The notes: generated by a model not told the origin, from the letters alone. Shown: positions 23,301 to 34,652, numbered from the stretch's first letter. The stretch is 64,000 nucleotides of DNA from Nepenthes gracilis (GCA_033239525.1 BSYO01000030.1:9507030-9571029), one strand, 5' to 3'. Program-made: numbers and translations.

Positions 23301-26300
23301 AAAAAAAGGAGAAGGAGAAGGAGAAGGAGCAGGACTAAGGAGAAAAAGAATTCAAAGCCATATCATATTTGCAACTTTACCAGCCTTGCATTGTGAATGA
23401 CCTATTATTGTAACACATTTTTCTTAGTATGATGCTTTTCCGGTTACTTATGATGAGTTGATGCTTCTGGTCCAGTAGTTAATATGCATTAAGATAAAAA
23501 CAGCATTTAGATCCTCAAACACCTGGGGTGTGTGAAAGATATGCCTATGCAAAAACACAAGTTAAAAATTGTCGCTATTGAAATGTATGTAAATGAATCA
23601 TAGATCTGTATGTTAGTCACCATTCAACCACTAAACATTAGCATATAAAATAATTTAAGTGCATTAAAATAAATAATACAAGATTTGGTAACAGAGGGAA
23701 ATTTGCAAATCGCATGTTCTGAGAAAATTCTCTGGGCTATTAGTCACAAGCTTGAGGAATCTATTATGAAGAGAAGAGTTAACTTAGATGCCAACCAAAC
23801 AAACGTGCGACTCCTAGCTGATTGACTCTGGATAAATGATTATCTAAGGCCCATCTTAGATATGTAGGACAACATCTATCTAGGCACTATTGGCTTTTCC
23901 TAATAGATCTCTAAATCACAAACTCTTCAAATAATCCTGGATGCTCCAATTCTAACCAACGAATCCCCTTTCTAGACTTGGAGGGACAACCAATTTATCT
24001 GCAAGACACAATTTAGGGAGAGAATTATGACATACATAATCTTCACGTCACTCAACAAAAAGGAAATGTCTCACCGAAAATATTTAGGAACTAAAACACT
24101 CAAATTCTTCACCAAAAACAAAGTCTTGGATGCTTTACAATCTTTTTTTTCCCTCTCTCCTGCATCCAAGTAATGACCCCACTCTCCTTTAAATAAGATT
24201 TGTGGAGAAAACTGCTCAAAATGTCCCATCAAAGCAGTTTGTAGAAGTGGGTAGTGGCTGAAAAACTGTTTCTGCTCAAGGTATTATCTTACTGTAGGGC
24301 TCATGTTTTTGTGTTCCATTGAATCCAGAAAAATTGCATGAGCTGCAGGCTATCTGAAAGCTTGTTGTTCTTGTTCAGAGTAATGCATTTGAATCTTTTT
24401 ACGTTTCATACATGGAAAACCAAAAACACAATGCATAAAATAATTAAATCTACACATTTTGTCACGAAAGACGCTGACACTGTCATTCTTAATGCTCTCC
24501 TCCTTTTGCAATTTCATGATAGAACATACTATGTTATCAACAATATTTGAAGATATAAATATTTTATGTCATAATCATCAACCTTTGGAACACAAACATA
24601 CCATGTAAAATATATTTATATTACACAAAAAACAAGCATACTGTGTACCACATATGTATATTAGAAAAAAAACTTAAGGATAGTACCATGCAGTAAATAT
24701 CCGTGTCATTTCACAAGCATCCATTGAGAAACAATGCCCATCAACTACAACATCCTTCAAGTATCATATAACAACACTCCCGCTTTTTGTTACAATTGCA
24801 AAGGGCCATATTCTTTGAAAGAATTAGAATCCTTTGTCCCCATACAAATATAAAACGTATTATCTCCCTAAAAATATATTCTTCTCTCAAATAAACATTT
24901 CCCCCTCAATCAATACACATCTCTACCCCCTTAATCAACACACATCTCTCTCTATTAAACATTTCTCCCCCAAAATCGATACACATCTCTCTCACTTTGT
25001 CACAAAATGACAAATGACTACTCAAAGAAAGGTTACAAGGTGATTTAGGGCAAGGTAACTGAACACTTCTCTTCCTAAATTAATACACCTCTCTCCCTTT
25101 TTGCCACAATGACAAATGAATACTCAAAGAAAGACTACAAGGAGATTTAAAGCAATGTAAGTGCCGTGCCTCAACAAAAGAGAAAAGTCAATAAAAAAAT
25201 TATCAAACAGGATAGACAACTGATAACCAATGCACCTTTAGACGAGGTGAACCACTGAAAGAGCCATGTGAATAGCCTGTTAAACCATAATATGCACATG
25301 CCTAAAATTCTGAACGAGATAATCCCATTTCTATTATAATATTCATGAAAATAAAACATTTGCTTGAGCGCAATGTCATGTGAGAATCAAGCAAAAAGCA
25401 GTAAGGCACGCTTGTTTATCTGGAGTGTGAAAGATGACTGAAAATATGCTTATATGTGAAACACTACCTTGTCATGTGGGGTATAGGCTAACAACTCAAT
25501 GCGTGAAACTACTAGTATGTGAAAATGAGATGCATGCAAAGATCCCATGTCCAGTGGAAGGGATTTCCTGAAAGATTCAAGAATATCCAAATCAAAGAAA
25601 CTCGAAGTTATGAAATAGGAGCAATTAATGAATAAATATTGAGAATAACCACCATGAAATGAAAATACCTTGATAATCTTCCCTAGTTTGTGTGAAAGAA
25701 GAAAAATATGCACAGTTGAACAAGAGAGAGAGGAATCCTGAAATGATTTAATTGAGGGTTTGACATGCAGCCTAAATGAAATTAGTTCGAGCTAATAACA
25801 AGGGGAAACTTACAAAGCCGCTTGAGTTGACAATGTGTTGAAATATCAGCCTAAACCAAAGAAAATAAAATGCGATGCATATGGAATAAGTATAAATAAT
25901 GATCTAAAATATTTTGGTGTCAAAAGCATCAATATTATATGAAGAATTAATTGAATATGAATATCCCAGAACTTTTTGACACGATTAGAAAAGCATTCTT
26001 ATAGTAAAACACTCCATGTATTCCATAAGAGATGCAAAACTTCAATAATGCATAAAGTTTGGTTTTCTTTAGTGTGCTTTGGCATATTCTTTGGATGAGA
26101 ATGTCAAACCTAATGCCATTATGACTTTCGTCCCTCTTTTTCTCTCCCTTACTATGAGCCCTTCATTGAGACATTTTACATTACAACACTTGTACTTTAA
26201 TGATCTAAAAGATTTTGGTGTCAAAAGCATCAATATTATACCAGGAATTAATTGAATATGAATGTCCCAAAACATTTTGAGATGATTAGAAAAGCATACA

Positions 26301-29300
26301 TATAGTAAAACACACTCTATGTATTCCATAAGAGATACAAAACTTCAAATAATACACAAAGTTTGGTTTTCTTTTGTGTGTTTCGGCATTCTTCAGATAA
26401 GAATGTCAAACTTAATGCCACTACGACTTTCATTCCTCCTTTTCTCCCCCTTACTATGAACCCTTCATTGAGACGCTTTATATTACAACACTTGTACACT
26501 TTTTTTACACTGCTTCTTTTTTAATTTTTGAGAAGAACCTTCATTTTTAACATATCCTTTTTTTTCCCCCATTTTTCACATTTTCTCATTATTTCACCTT
26601 TTCTTGGGTATTACAAGATAAGCTTCAACTATTTCGAGGTAAATTTAAATCACAGTCAAGCAAACTCAACATCATCTTTAAATAATATGATACTTCCAAC
26701 AAAAATTTTGAATGAAAAATCAGACAAAAATAAACATGTGCTAGAATGCAAACTAATCTCATGCAAATGCAACATAGATTATTGCAAAATGCCTAAACTA
26801 CATGCATGTAAAAAAATGCTACTCAAGGAGCAGCCTAAACACCCTTGATTTTATCAGCTGAGTTCTTATTCTTTTTAGCCCAAATCTGCCTTTCGGTCTT
26901 GACCCTATTGATCAAGTTGGACACTACAGACTCTTGAGAGATAAACTTAATGTTCAAGTTCATGAATTTGATAGGGCATAAACTGATAATTCTGAGGAAG
27001 GGATCCACTACAGTGAGGACAAATTCGGTCATATTGGCCACATGCATTACACGTAGGTGCAAACATATGTCTATTGGAATTATCTTGTGTCAAGGACAAT
27101 GTCTTGGAAAAATAGATTGAGTCTTAGGATGAATGAATATAGCTTTGGTTCTTATAAGAATTAAGTGTTGATGAAAACTCCATGTATCAAGATGGAGTCT
27201 TTTGGGAGTGTCGCAAGGACTGATTCTTAAATGATACCTCTTGTATTGGGAGTGTGAGGATACAATGAAGTTGTTGAAGTCACCTTTCTTACCTTATCAC
27301 TATCATTCATTTGGGAAATAGAAAATGTTGGAACAAAGATTGTTTTGAGATATGATGATATATCTTGATATTTATCAGCATTGGAAAATCTTGGTATTGG
27401 CAGATATCTTTGATATCGGACGATATTTGCTTATATGGTTCTCTCTCTTACATCCAAGTAATAAACCCACTTCCTCTAAATAAGATTAGTGTAGAAAATT
27501 GGCAAAAACCTTGATCAAACCAGTTTTCTGAAGTGGGTAGTGGCTGAAAAACTGTTTTTGCTCAAGTTGTTATGCCGTTGAAGGCTTGCGTTTTAGTCTT
27601 CTGTTGAATTTGCAAAATCAACATGAGTTGCAGGCTCGTTGAAACATCGTTGTTTTTGTCCAATGTGATACAATTGAATATTTTTGCCATGCATACATCT
27701 AAAACCTGAAATACAACTTATATAACAATTAAATCAACCAACAATGCCATGGAAGATGCTAATATTGTCAAACCTAACACACTACAAAAACACTAGGTGA
27801 GAAAATAATGCATTAAGCTTCAATTGAAGCTAGGATGAGTTGATGCTTGTGGCTGAAGGTTTGACCAGGTGTATTTAAGGTTTGTTGGGCGGAAGATTAG
27901 GATTTCATGGTGGATATAGAAATTAAATTTAAAGAGTTGGGGGGGGTGGAAAAACGATGAATTTTCTTCAAATTTTCCCAAAAACATTAGTGTCTTACAC
28001 TTGGAACCAGAATCTTTCAGCTGTTCCTTAGATTGCTGCTGAATCCATTTATTTATCTTTTGAACCCTTATTGGTGAAACTTTAGAGGGTATATGATCAT
28101 TTATGAATGTCAAATTGCCCGTATCTTTGCTTCAATCCTTTTGTCAGAATAGTATATAGAAGGTTCAGAAGTGGTTCTCTATTTGAGCTGTGCTAGACCA
28201 ATACCCAAATTGATTACCCAAATGTTTAAGAAGCTGTTAAACACCCAAAGTTATTGTTTTCTACCAGACAAGTTGATCATTTAGCTTTTTCAAGAAGAGC
28301 AGAATCCCTTGTCCTAGTTTGGAAAAGGCAGCCTTCCGGGTATGAATTTGTTTCATAATTTGGAATTTTATCTCCACAAATTTTTTATTTTGATGCTTAT
28401 TTTGTGGGTTAGCTTTGGTGCAATGGTAAAAATAATCTATTCTGACTTGGTGGTTATAGTTTCATATCACAGAAACATCTTTACAAGACAAGAGTAAAGT
28501 AGTTTTAGTTCTCCATCGTCCAAGAAATTGCTGGTGTAAAACTTTCTGATATCTTATATTATCAGACATTCGATCTAAATATATGTATAGAATTATATTC
28601 AACACTTTCAATCTGTGAGAGTAATATAGATGTATGCATAATTGGAGGTGCAAGATGATGATTCCAGAGATTCCTTTAGTTTGTGCAGATGACATGATAA
28701 GCCATCTTCTGTGCCAGAGTACCTTTAAAGCTGTCTATCCTTTAAATTGCTCTGCAGCATTTTTTCTAGATATACCTTTAGTAGTCTAACTGGAATGCAA
28801 CATAGACTACTGATTTCCTGATCATACTTGAAATCCCATTATGAAGTTCCACTGGCCAACTATGACCAATAGATGAAGATCTGCTCCACTGATTGACATT
28901 CATAATCTGGTGAGTTGTTAATGTGAATTTCCACTGGCTTGACAATCTGTACTTGAAAATTTTGTGATACAAGCCAACTCAGACAGATTTCAGGTGCAGA
29001 ATTCTTGACTCAGACCTGCTTTCAGATCAAGAGCTCCAAACCATTTTGGATTTGTCTAAATGACAAATTTTGTAGCATCAATTCTAATGGTTTGATATTT
29101 GCTCTATGTTACCCTGATGGAAAATAATAAAAAATGGCAAGTAAATGATCTTTTTCAATATTTTGCACATCTAATAATACGAATTTACATGTTTTATTGT
29201 GCGTAACTTCTCAAAGGAATAGGACAAACTGGTTCTTTTCTCTCTCCCCCTGCCTCCCAAAAAAAAAAACTCAAATTCAGATTTCAAGCAGCCTGAGACA

Positions 29301-31150
29301 TTTGATTTTGGATTTTGGATAGAAATATCTCAAACTGGTCATTTGGTTTGTAAGGATATTTATATTAAGGTTGCTCTATTGTGTCTTTTTCACTGAAGGT
29401 AAGGCTACTTATATATAGCTTTCCACATAACTTGCAATGTGAGATGGGAGGATCTTTGTACAAAGTGCTGCCTTTTTGGTCCCTTACTACAGTTTTGAGG
29501 TTATTCTAACACTTGAATCTTGTGATGTTCCAAGGACTATTATTTTGTAGATAGATTCATCTTCATATAATACCAACAAAAATGTGGTTGGAAGGTTTTA
29601 GATTTTTGTTTGTACAAGTGATTTAGATCCCATAACTGGCGTATAACTTTCCTATATGATGCAGATATTTCATTACAATGTGATTCTAGCCTGTGATAGG
29701 AACACAATTACAAGTTCTAATTCTTACCCATGCGGCTTATGTCATGTTAGGGATGTCTCTTGGACTTACATGTGTTGGATATGATATTGTCTTTTTTTTT
29801 TTTTTTTTTGATGTTTTTCAGAGGTGTCAAAAATCTACCCGCACTCAAGCCCCTATCCAAACTGCCTGAAATAAATGAGTTTGGTGTGAGATGTTTTTCA
29901 TTAACTGGGAGCTTTTGGTCTTTTATATGTACTCAATCATTATTTAGGTAAGTTTTGGTTGGTGTTTTAACCTTCTAACCCAATTTCTCTTGTAAAACAT
30001 TTTACATTTTTGGCTTATAATTGAGCATTATGAGAGGAAGGGGGCAGAATGTATTAGATTAGGGCTCCTAATATTGAAATTTTTTAATATTGTGGCAAAA
30101 TCGCGGTATGCTGTTATATCGACAATATAACAACCGGTACTCTTGATATTCGGCACGCATGCTGTGATATATTGGCTAATATTTACCTGTTAACTTACCA
30201 TTCTCAGAATTTTTTTTTATACGTCCATTGTCGATATGCCTTATTTAGTATGTCCAATACCGATATGATCATATAGCTAATATTGATTCTAATACCGATA
30301 TTTTTATACATGATAGGAACCTATTTCATTGCTGATTCTGCCAAATAAAAAGGTCTCATATTGGCATTTTATACCGATATGACCATAACCGATACCGATA
30401 TTTTCTTCTATGGTTGTGGCAATATCTTCATGCTGTCTTGAACATAATCCTTGAGATCCACAAATTGTACCATTTCTGATTCCACATTGAGTCTAATTAC
30501 AAAGTATTGTCTGACAAATCATTTTTAAAATAGTGTTTTTTTAATGAACTTTTTTCTTTCAGACCGACCAGGAAGAAAAGGTCCGCCATTAACTTGGGCC
30601 CAGAGGCAGAAGATTGCAGTCGACATTGCACGGGGATTGAACTATCTCCATTTTGACCGCGCCCTTCCGCATGGGAATCTCAAAGCAACCAACATACTGT
30701 TGGATGGTCCCGAAGCTGAATGCACGCATTGCGGATTACTGCCTCCATCGTCTGATGACTCAGGCTGGGACCATCGAACAGATTCTCGATGCTGGTGTCC
30801 TAGGTTACCGTGCACCTGAGTTAGCTGCATCTAAGAAGCCGCTTCCGTCTTTCAAGTCCGACGTGTACGCCTTTGGGGTGGTTCTTTTGGAACTGCTGAC
30901 AGGCAGATGCGCTGGCGATGTGGTTTCTGGTGAAGAGGGTGGAGGGGCTGACTTAACAGACTGGGTTCGGCTGCGGGTGGCTGAGGGTCGTGGCCCAGAT
31001 TGCTTCGATTTTGTGATGATGCAAGAAATGGGAAATCCTGCAGCGCTGAGGGGGATGAAAGAGGTGCTTGGAATAGCTTTACGATGCATACGCTCTGTCT
31101 CGGAGAGGCCCGGCATCAAGACTATATATGAAGATCTTTCTTCTATTTAG
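20375..31150 (+). CDS. GHR1: GHR1-like LRR receptor pseudokinase, with a frameshift in exon 3
   Basis: Three coding exons: 20375-21434, 21685-23223 and 30563-31150, with phase-1 GT-AG introns of 250 and 7339 bases. Without the frameshift the length is 1061 residues, close to Arabidopsis GHR1. Layout: signal peptide ([18 protein letters not shown]), an N-terminal LRR cap with paired cysteines, about 20 plasma-membrane LRRs to roughly residue 595, a membrane helix at about 630-657, a long acidic juxtamembrane region, and a kinase domain from about 772. The beta-3 lysine is at 806 (LTVKWL). The catalytic loop reads HGNLK (903-907) where active kinases have HRDLK, and DFG is replaced by DYC, so it is a pseudokinase, as described for GHR1. 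GHR1 acts at the guard-cell plasma membrane in hydrogen peroxide and abscisic acid signalling toward SLAC1 and stomatal closure. An extra A at 30713-30714 shifts the frame after residue 916. As written, translation ends at 30819 with 951 residues and loses the rest of the C-lobe, although the lost part ([15 protein letters not shown] to [14 protein letters not shown]) is intact in the next frame. Confidence 0.9.
21435..21684 (+). other. Intron 1 of the GHR1-like gene
   Basis: The donor is CACAG|GTACTT and the acceptor TTTTTCAG|GTCCAA; joining restores LTGPISM across a split glycine codon inside the LRR region. The adjacent frame continues past the donor to an early stop at 21469, which supports splicing. 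Confidence 0.9.
24163..24490 (+). repeat. Dispersed repeat, copy 1 of about 325 bases
   Basis: This direct copy matches 27451-27775 with many substitutions. Shared blocks in order are CATCCAAGTAAT, AAATAAGATT, GAAGTGGGTAGTGGCTGAAA, AACTGTTTxTGCTCAAG, GAGxTGCAGGCT, TTGTTxTTGT and a final GATGCTxAxAxTGTCA-like part. No coding capacity or terminal inverted repeats were seen. It is probably a fragment of an unclassified transposon. Confidence 0.7.
24985..25165 (+). repeat. Tandem duplication of about 100 bases in GHR1 intron 2
   Basis: Two neighbouring blocks share ATGACAAATGA, TACTCAAAGAAAG and TACAAGG(T/A)GATTTA in order, each preceded by an ACAC(A)TCTCTC pyrimidine stretch. The copies are diverged. 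No gene is involved. Confidence 0.65.
25897..26498 (+). repeat. 301-base tandem duplication in GHR1 intron 2
   Basis: Two adjacent copies, 25897-26197 and 26198-26498, share TAATGATCTAAAA, GGTGTCAAAAGCATCAATAT, GTATTCCATAAGAGATxCAA and ACCCTTCATTGAGAC-type blocks at a constant spacing of 301 bases. The minus-strand frames at 26069-26329 and 26317-26499 are two copies of the same chance frame. Confidence 0.85.
26947..27120 (-). pseudogene. Small frame with a CX2CX6CX2C cysteine motif
   Basis: On the minus strand a 57-codon frame reads ...[20 protein letters not shown] and then [18 protein letters not shown] before a stop. The four cysteines are spaced like a small zinc-binding knuckle or ribbon. 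The frame has no good start and is closed upstream by a stop, so it is at most a relic exon or a transposon fragment inside GHR1 intron 2. I do not recognise the family. Confidence 0.3.
27451..27775 (+). repeat. Dispersed repeat, copy 2 of about 325 bases
   Basis: This is the second copy of the repeat at 24163-24490, in the same orientation and 3.3 kb away. The copies differ at many positions, so the duplication or double insertion is not recent. Confidence 0.7.
28405..28500 (+). mobile_element. Au-type SINE remnant
   Basis: The sequence GGGTTAGCTTTGGTGCAATG followed by GTAAA matches the 5' end and A-box of plant Au SINEs. GACTTGGTGGTTATAGTTTC is a decayed form of the B-box segment (GACCTGGTGGTCACGGGTTC), followed by AGAAACATCTTTACAAGACA. 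The remainder toward the expected 3' end is not recognised. SINEs are short tRNA-derived elements copied by LINE machinery; this one sits in GHR1 intron 2. Confidence 0.6.
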
Positions 31151-32340
31151 TAGGAATTTTGATTTCTTGTATTTAGGTTAGATCTGTCTGGTACTCTCCT
31201 TCATTAATGGCCTCTCTTGTTGAATTCTTGGATGATCAGCTAATTCTCTCTGATCGTTTCTCGTGAAGATGGGGCCATTTTTGTTTACCCATGTTCAAAT
31301 TTGACTCTCCACGCTTGCATTTTGTCTTGCTGTTTGCAAATGCCTTTCTTTTGGAAATGCTTTTAGTTACTGTATTCAAAGGGCTGCAAACTCCCATGTG
31401 GCTTGGAGTAAACGTGTGATATTTATGCATGACAAGAGAGAAATTATAGTTGCACCAGAACATTTCACTTGTGGTTTGCCTGTTAATATGGATAAAAGAA
31501 TGGATGTCTTGTCATTTTCCATAGTGTTGATGTTTTCAAAACATTTACAGTAGAGCTTTGTTTGCTACATCTAGAGAATTCAAACATCCTGTGAACTTTC
31601 TTGTGAGGGCCAGTTGATTAGCCTCAGCTTGATTCCCTCAGAGTTCAAGCTACATCATCATCAGACCAGTTCCACAAGAAGAAATGCCACTTGTTGACAG
31701 TTCCCCACCAAACAGGTCGAGATATGTGATTTTAGACCATATTTGTTCATAATAATACGTGCCCATCAGTTTTGGGTAGAATATAAATTGCAATAAAACT
31801 TACTCCAAGAAATACTTAAGAAGGTTACTTTTTAGCATGGGATATGGGAGCCTTGGGTGTAATTTTGATAGTGTAAGATATGGTCAAATAAAATATTATT
31901 CTGCTTTTAGAATGACTCGTATAGACCTATTTATATTTGTATGCGGAGAATAATATACATCTTGAAAATACTTTATTAAGACCTTATTTGGGTTTGTCAA
32001 ATTTAATTTTTAGAGGTTAGATTTCAACCAATAAACTTATGGCATTATTAAAAAAAATTATTATGGATTACATAAGTTAGAGTACCTATAAATTCGACAT
32101 TTGTTGGGATTAAATGAGGCTTCATTGCTCAAAGAAATGAAAATATTTATTTTATTAATATTGATCGTTTATTTTTAAATGGGTGATTTTGATCTAATTG
32201 TATTAAAATAATTTATTTTACATAATTTTTTAAAAAATAAAATAATTATTATTTATTTAAAAATAAAATAATTAATGCGTGAAGAATTGCTCTATCTCTC
32301 AGGATTGAACTCCCATGAAACCATATTTGTTGGAGTAGTT
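31151..32340. other. 3' flank of the GHR1-like gene
   Basis: This holds the expected 3' untranslated region and terminator. A CAATAAAAC polyadenylation-like hexamer occurs at about 31793 but is far from the stop codon, so the real cleavage site is uncertain. The rest becomes AT-rich and shows nothing recognisable. The minus-strand frame 31236-31463 has no support. Confidence 0.45.
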
Positions 32341-32341
32341 T

Positions 32342-32640
32342 CAAACCGGCGGAGCCGCCGCTTGGAATACGGATAAAAATAAAATAAAAAATCAAGCGAA
32401 CGCATCCCATGCGTGCAGTACGCGCCCTGCGTGAACCCAGTGCGAGGCCAATCGGCGACCACCCGCAACTGGCCTCGCCGGCCGCTGGAGGCGGGCTGCC
32501 AAATTGGGCAGCCTACGCACAAAAATGCAGCATCAGCTTTTTCAAGAAAAACGGAAAGAAATCGCGCAGGCGGCGGTGCCCGCTGAGCGCTCGAAGGCCG
32601 GCGGTCCACAGGCCGCCTAATGGGTGACGGCAATCGGCAA
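32342..32640. other. GC-rich island of unknown nature
   Basis: About 300 bases are far richer in G+C than anything nearby (for example CTCGCCGGCCGCTGGAGGCG, GCGCAGGCGGCGGTGCCCGC). Frames are open on both strands across it (plus 32409-32627, minus 32292-32633), as expected from a lack of AT-rich stop codons. The peptides show no domain. It could be an LTR or other transposon fragment. CpG sites are plentiful, which argues against long-term methylated decay. Confidence 0.45.
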
Positions 32641-32984
32641 TTTCTTCGGTTGGACAGTTTAATTTGATTTAAACTGTAATATCTGATTTAATTGTGAATT
32701 AGCTTTTTATATATACCTGATGTTATATTTTTATATTATTTTTTTATAATATAAATATTTTAATATTATAAAAGTAATAAAAAATAATTATTTACATATA
32801 TTTTTAAATTTGTTCCTAAATATAAAAAAGCCATTCGATTTTGGCATGACCCGTTCTTCCTCTGTAAATTCCACAGTACCATCAGAAGAAGTATAGATAC
32901 AACAAGGGGATCCAAATGTGAGGAGTTTATATGTGCCATGTCGCTATCACTAAAGTTAATGACATTTTCTTCCACTCTCTATTT

Positions 32985-34580
32985 CATAGGTCCAACTTGT
33001 CGCTCATTGTGATCTGTTTCGGTCTTGGGCAGTTGGGTCGTAATTATGTTGACCACTCCAATTGCGATTCGGTTCCGCAGCTGGGACGGATCTGATCCTT
33101 CTCCGTCGGAGGTGCCAAAACTCTGCCTAGGGTTTCTAACGAACCTGGTGAGATGACCCATCTGGATGAGCTCATCAATCTCCCGTTGGAGTGTTTTGCA
33201 ATCCTCTATGATGTGTCCCAAAGATCGATAAAAATCGTACTATTTCATTGGGTTTCCTCTCTCTGTGTTCATTAGTGGCTTTGGCCACTTAAGAAACTTT
33301 TCACCAAAAATCTGCATGAGGTCATGGCCCGTGTGTCATTGAGAGGAGTCAGGTTGACCGGCTTATACTCTTTACGGTCCAGTGCTCCAATCTTATGCTG
33401 CTTCCGATAGGGATTGTCGCCTCCACCGTTCTTCCTCTTTCCCTTGGTCGGGAAAGAGCGAGGTTGGTTGATCCTTTCAGGACGCTTCGCCTCGTTAGCT
33501 TCTTCAGCGGCCACATACGCCCTAGTGATGGACTCCGCTTTCACAAATGTCTGTGGGTTTTTATGGGCTAGATGCTTGAAGAAGTCACCGTACGTCAATA
33601 CAGAAATAAAACTGCCAAACTTCATCTCCTTAATGAGCATTGGGATCCTTCTGGCTTCTGCCGTGAACAGCTCTAGAAACTTCTTGGGGTTCTCTCCTTA
33701 TCTCTACTTGATATGGGAGAGATGCCACGGCTACTTCTCTTCTTGGCGACTGGAAGCGTATTGAGCCAAGAAGAGATCGACGAGTTGCCGGAAACCTCGA
33801 ATTGAGTTTGAGGGAAGTCGGTGGAATCAGATCCGGGCATCCCCCTTCAAAGTAAGGGGAAATATCGATACATTATTGCCTCCTCCAAGCCCTAGAGACT
33901 TAGATGGGTGCGAAAGTGGTCAAGGTGATCTAAGGGATCAGTGCTCTCATCGTAAAAATTTAATACTGGTATCTTGAACTTGGTTGGCAATGGACGATTT
34001 AGGATCTCAGCAGTAAAGGGGGATCTCTTCAAATCGACGGTGTGCTCGTTGTCGTCTTTGAACACGCAGTTTCAAATTTTCTCAACTTTTGCCTCCACTC
34101 AGGAGGCGCTTCCGGCTCTCTTGGAGTTGAGGTATGTCCTCAGCTTTGTTCCTTCAACAGTGCGGCGCGTAGCTAGCCGGTTACTGCCACTGGTAGATCG
34201 GATGATCTTGGAAGCTCCCTCCTGAGCCTAAGGTCAGGGCTTGTTTCGAGAATATCGGGGATTCCTCCTTTCTAAACTCTCATCCGGAGTACTGTGGTCC
34301 AAGCACCCTTCAAGCCTTAGGCGATTCAGGGCGTTAGTGGCCTCTGGAGCATGAGAGTTGTCCGGCCTCATAGCTTTCTTGGCCTGCTTCTTCTTCCTTT
34401 GCCCTCCCCGCCTGGAGGCCGGAGTAGGAGCTGAGAAGCGCTGAGCCCCTTACTTCTTCTTACCAGGTTAAGGAAGAATGGTGCTGGTTACCCTCCGCCC
34501 AGATTACCAACTGAGTGATCCTGGTCTGAAGAGGCAGCGTCTTTAGCAGAAGCGTTAGCTTGGACTCTGGTGTTTACCAT
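32985..34580 (-). pseudogene. Ty3/gypsy gag remnant, minus strand
   Basis: The start codon region reads MVNTRVQANASA at 34580. After several frame breaks, 33640-33272 gives a continuous gag segment (MLIKEMKFGSFISVLTYGDF, ITRAYVAAEEANEAKRPERI, EYKPVNLTPLNDTRAM). Next, 33221-32979 gives the nucleocapsid-side region (LGHIIEDCKTLQREIDELIQ then MGHLTRFV), which in intact relatives follows the zinc knuckle. It would encode capsid and nucleocapsid; stops and frameshifts make it dead. Confidence 0.75.
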
Positions 34581-34630
34581 CTTGTTAGACGAAATTGGTT
34601 TCAAGAACGAAAGTGGTTGGCTTTTAGTTA

Positions 34631-34652
34631 GCGTTCCCACAGACGGCACCAA
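34631..34652 (-). promoter_or_regulatory. Primer-binding site of the minus-strand gypsy element
   Basis: Immediately inside the LTR the minus strand reads TTGGTGCCGTCTGTGGGAAC. The TGGxGCCGTCTGTGGGA form is characteristic of the position just after the 5' LTR in many plant gypsy elements. This copy is much better preserved than the one at 8182. Confidence 0.65.

Larger units (their letters stand above)
23224..30562 (+). other. Intron 2 of the GHR1-like gene, 7.3 kb
   Basis: The donor is TTTATG|GTAACA and the acceptor CTTTCAG|ACCGAC; joining gives [16 protein letters not shown] inside the kinase domain. The intron carries a (GGAGAA)n purine stretch at 23306-23330, several duplicated blocks listed separately, a SINE remnant, poly-T at 29790-29811 and repeated ACCGATAT motifs at about 30240-30400. 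None of its reading frames shows a plausible gene. Confidence 0.88.

Noticed and set aside
32292..32633. 113-codon minus-strand frame in the GC-rich island as a possible gene
   Set aside because: Both strands are open across the same stretch, as expected from high G+C; no domain, splice site or leader is visible.
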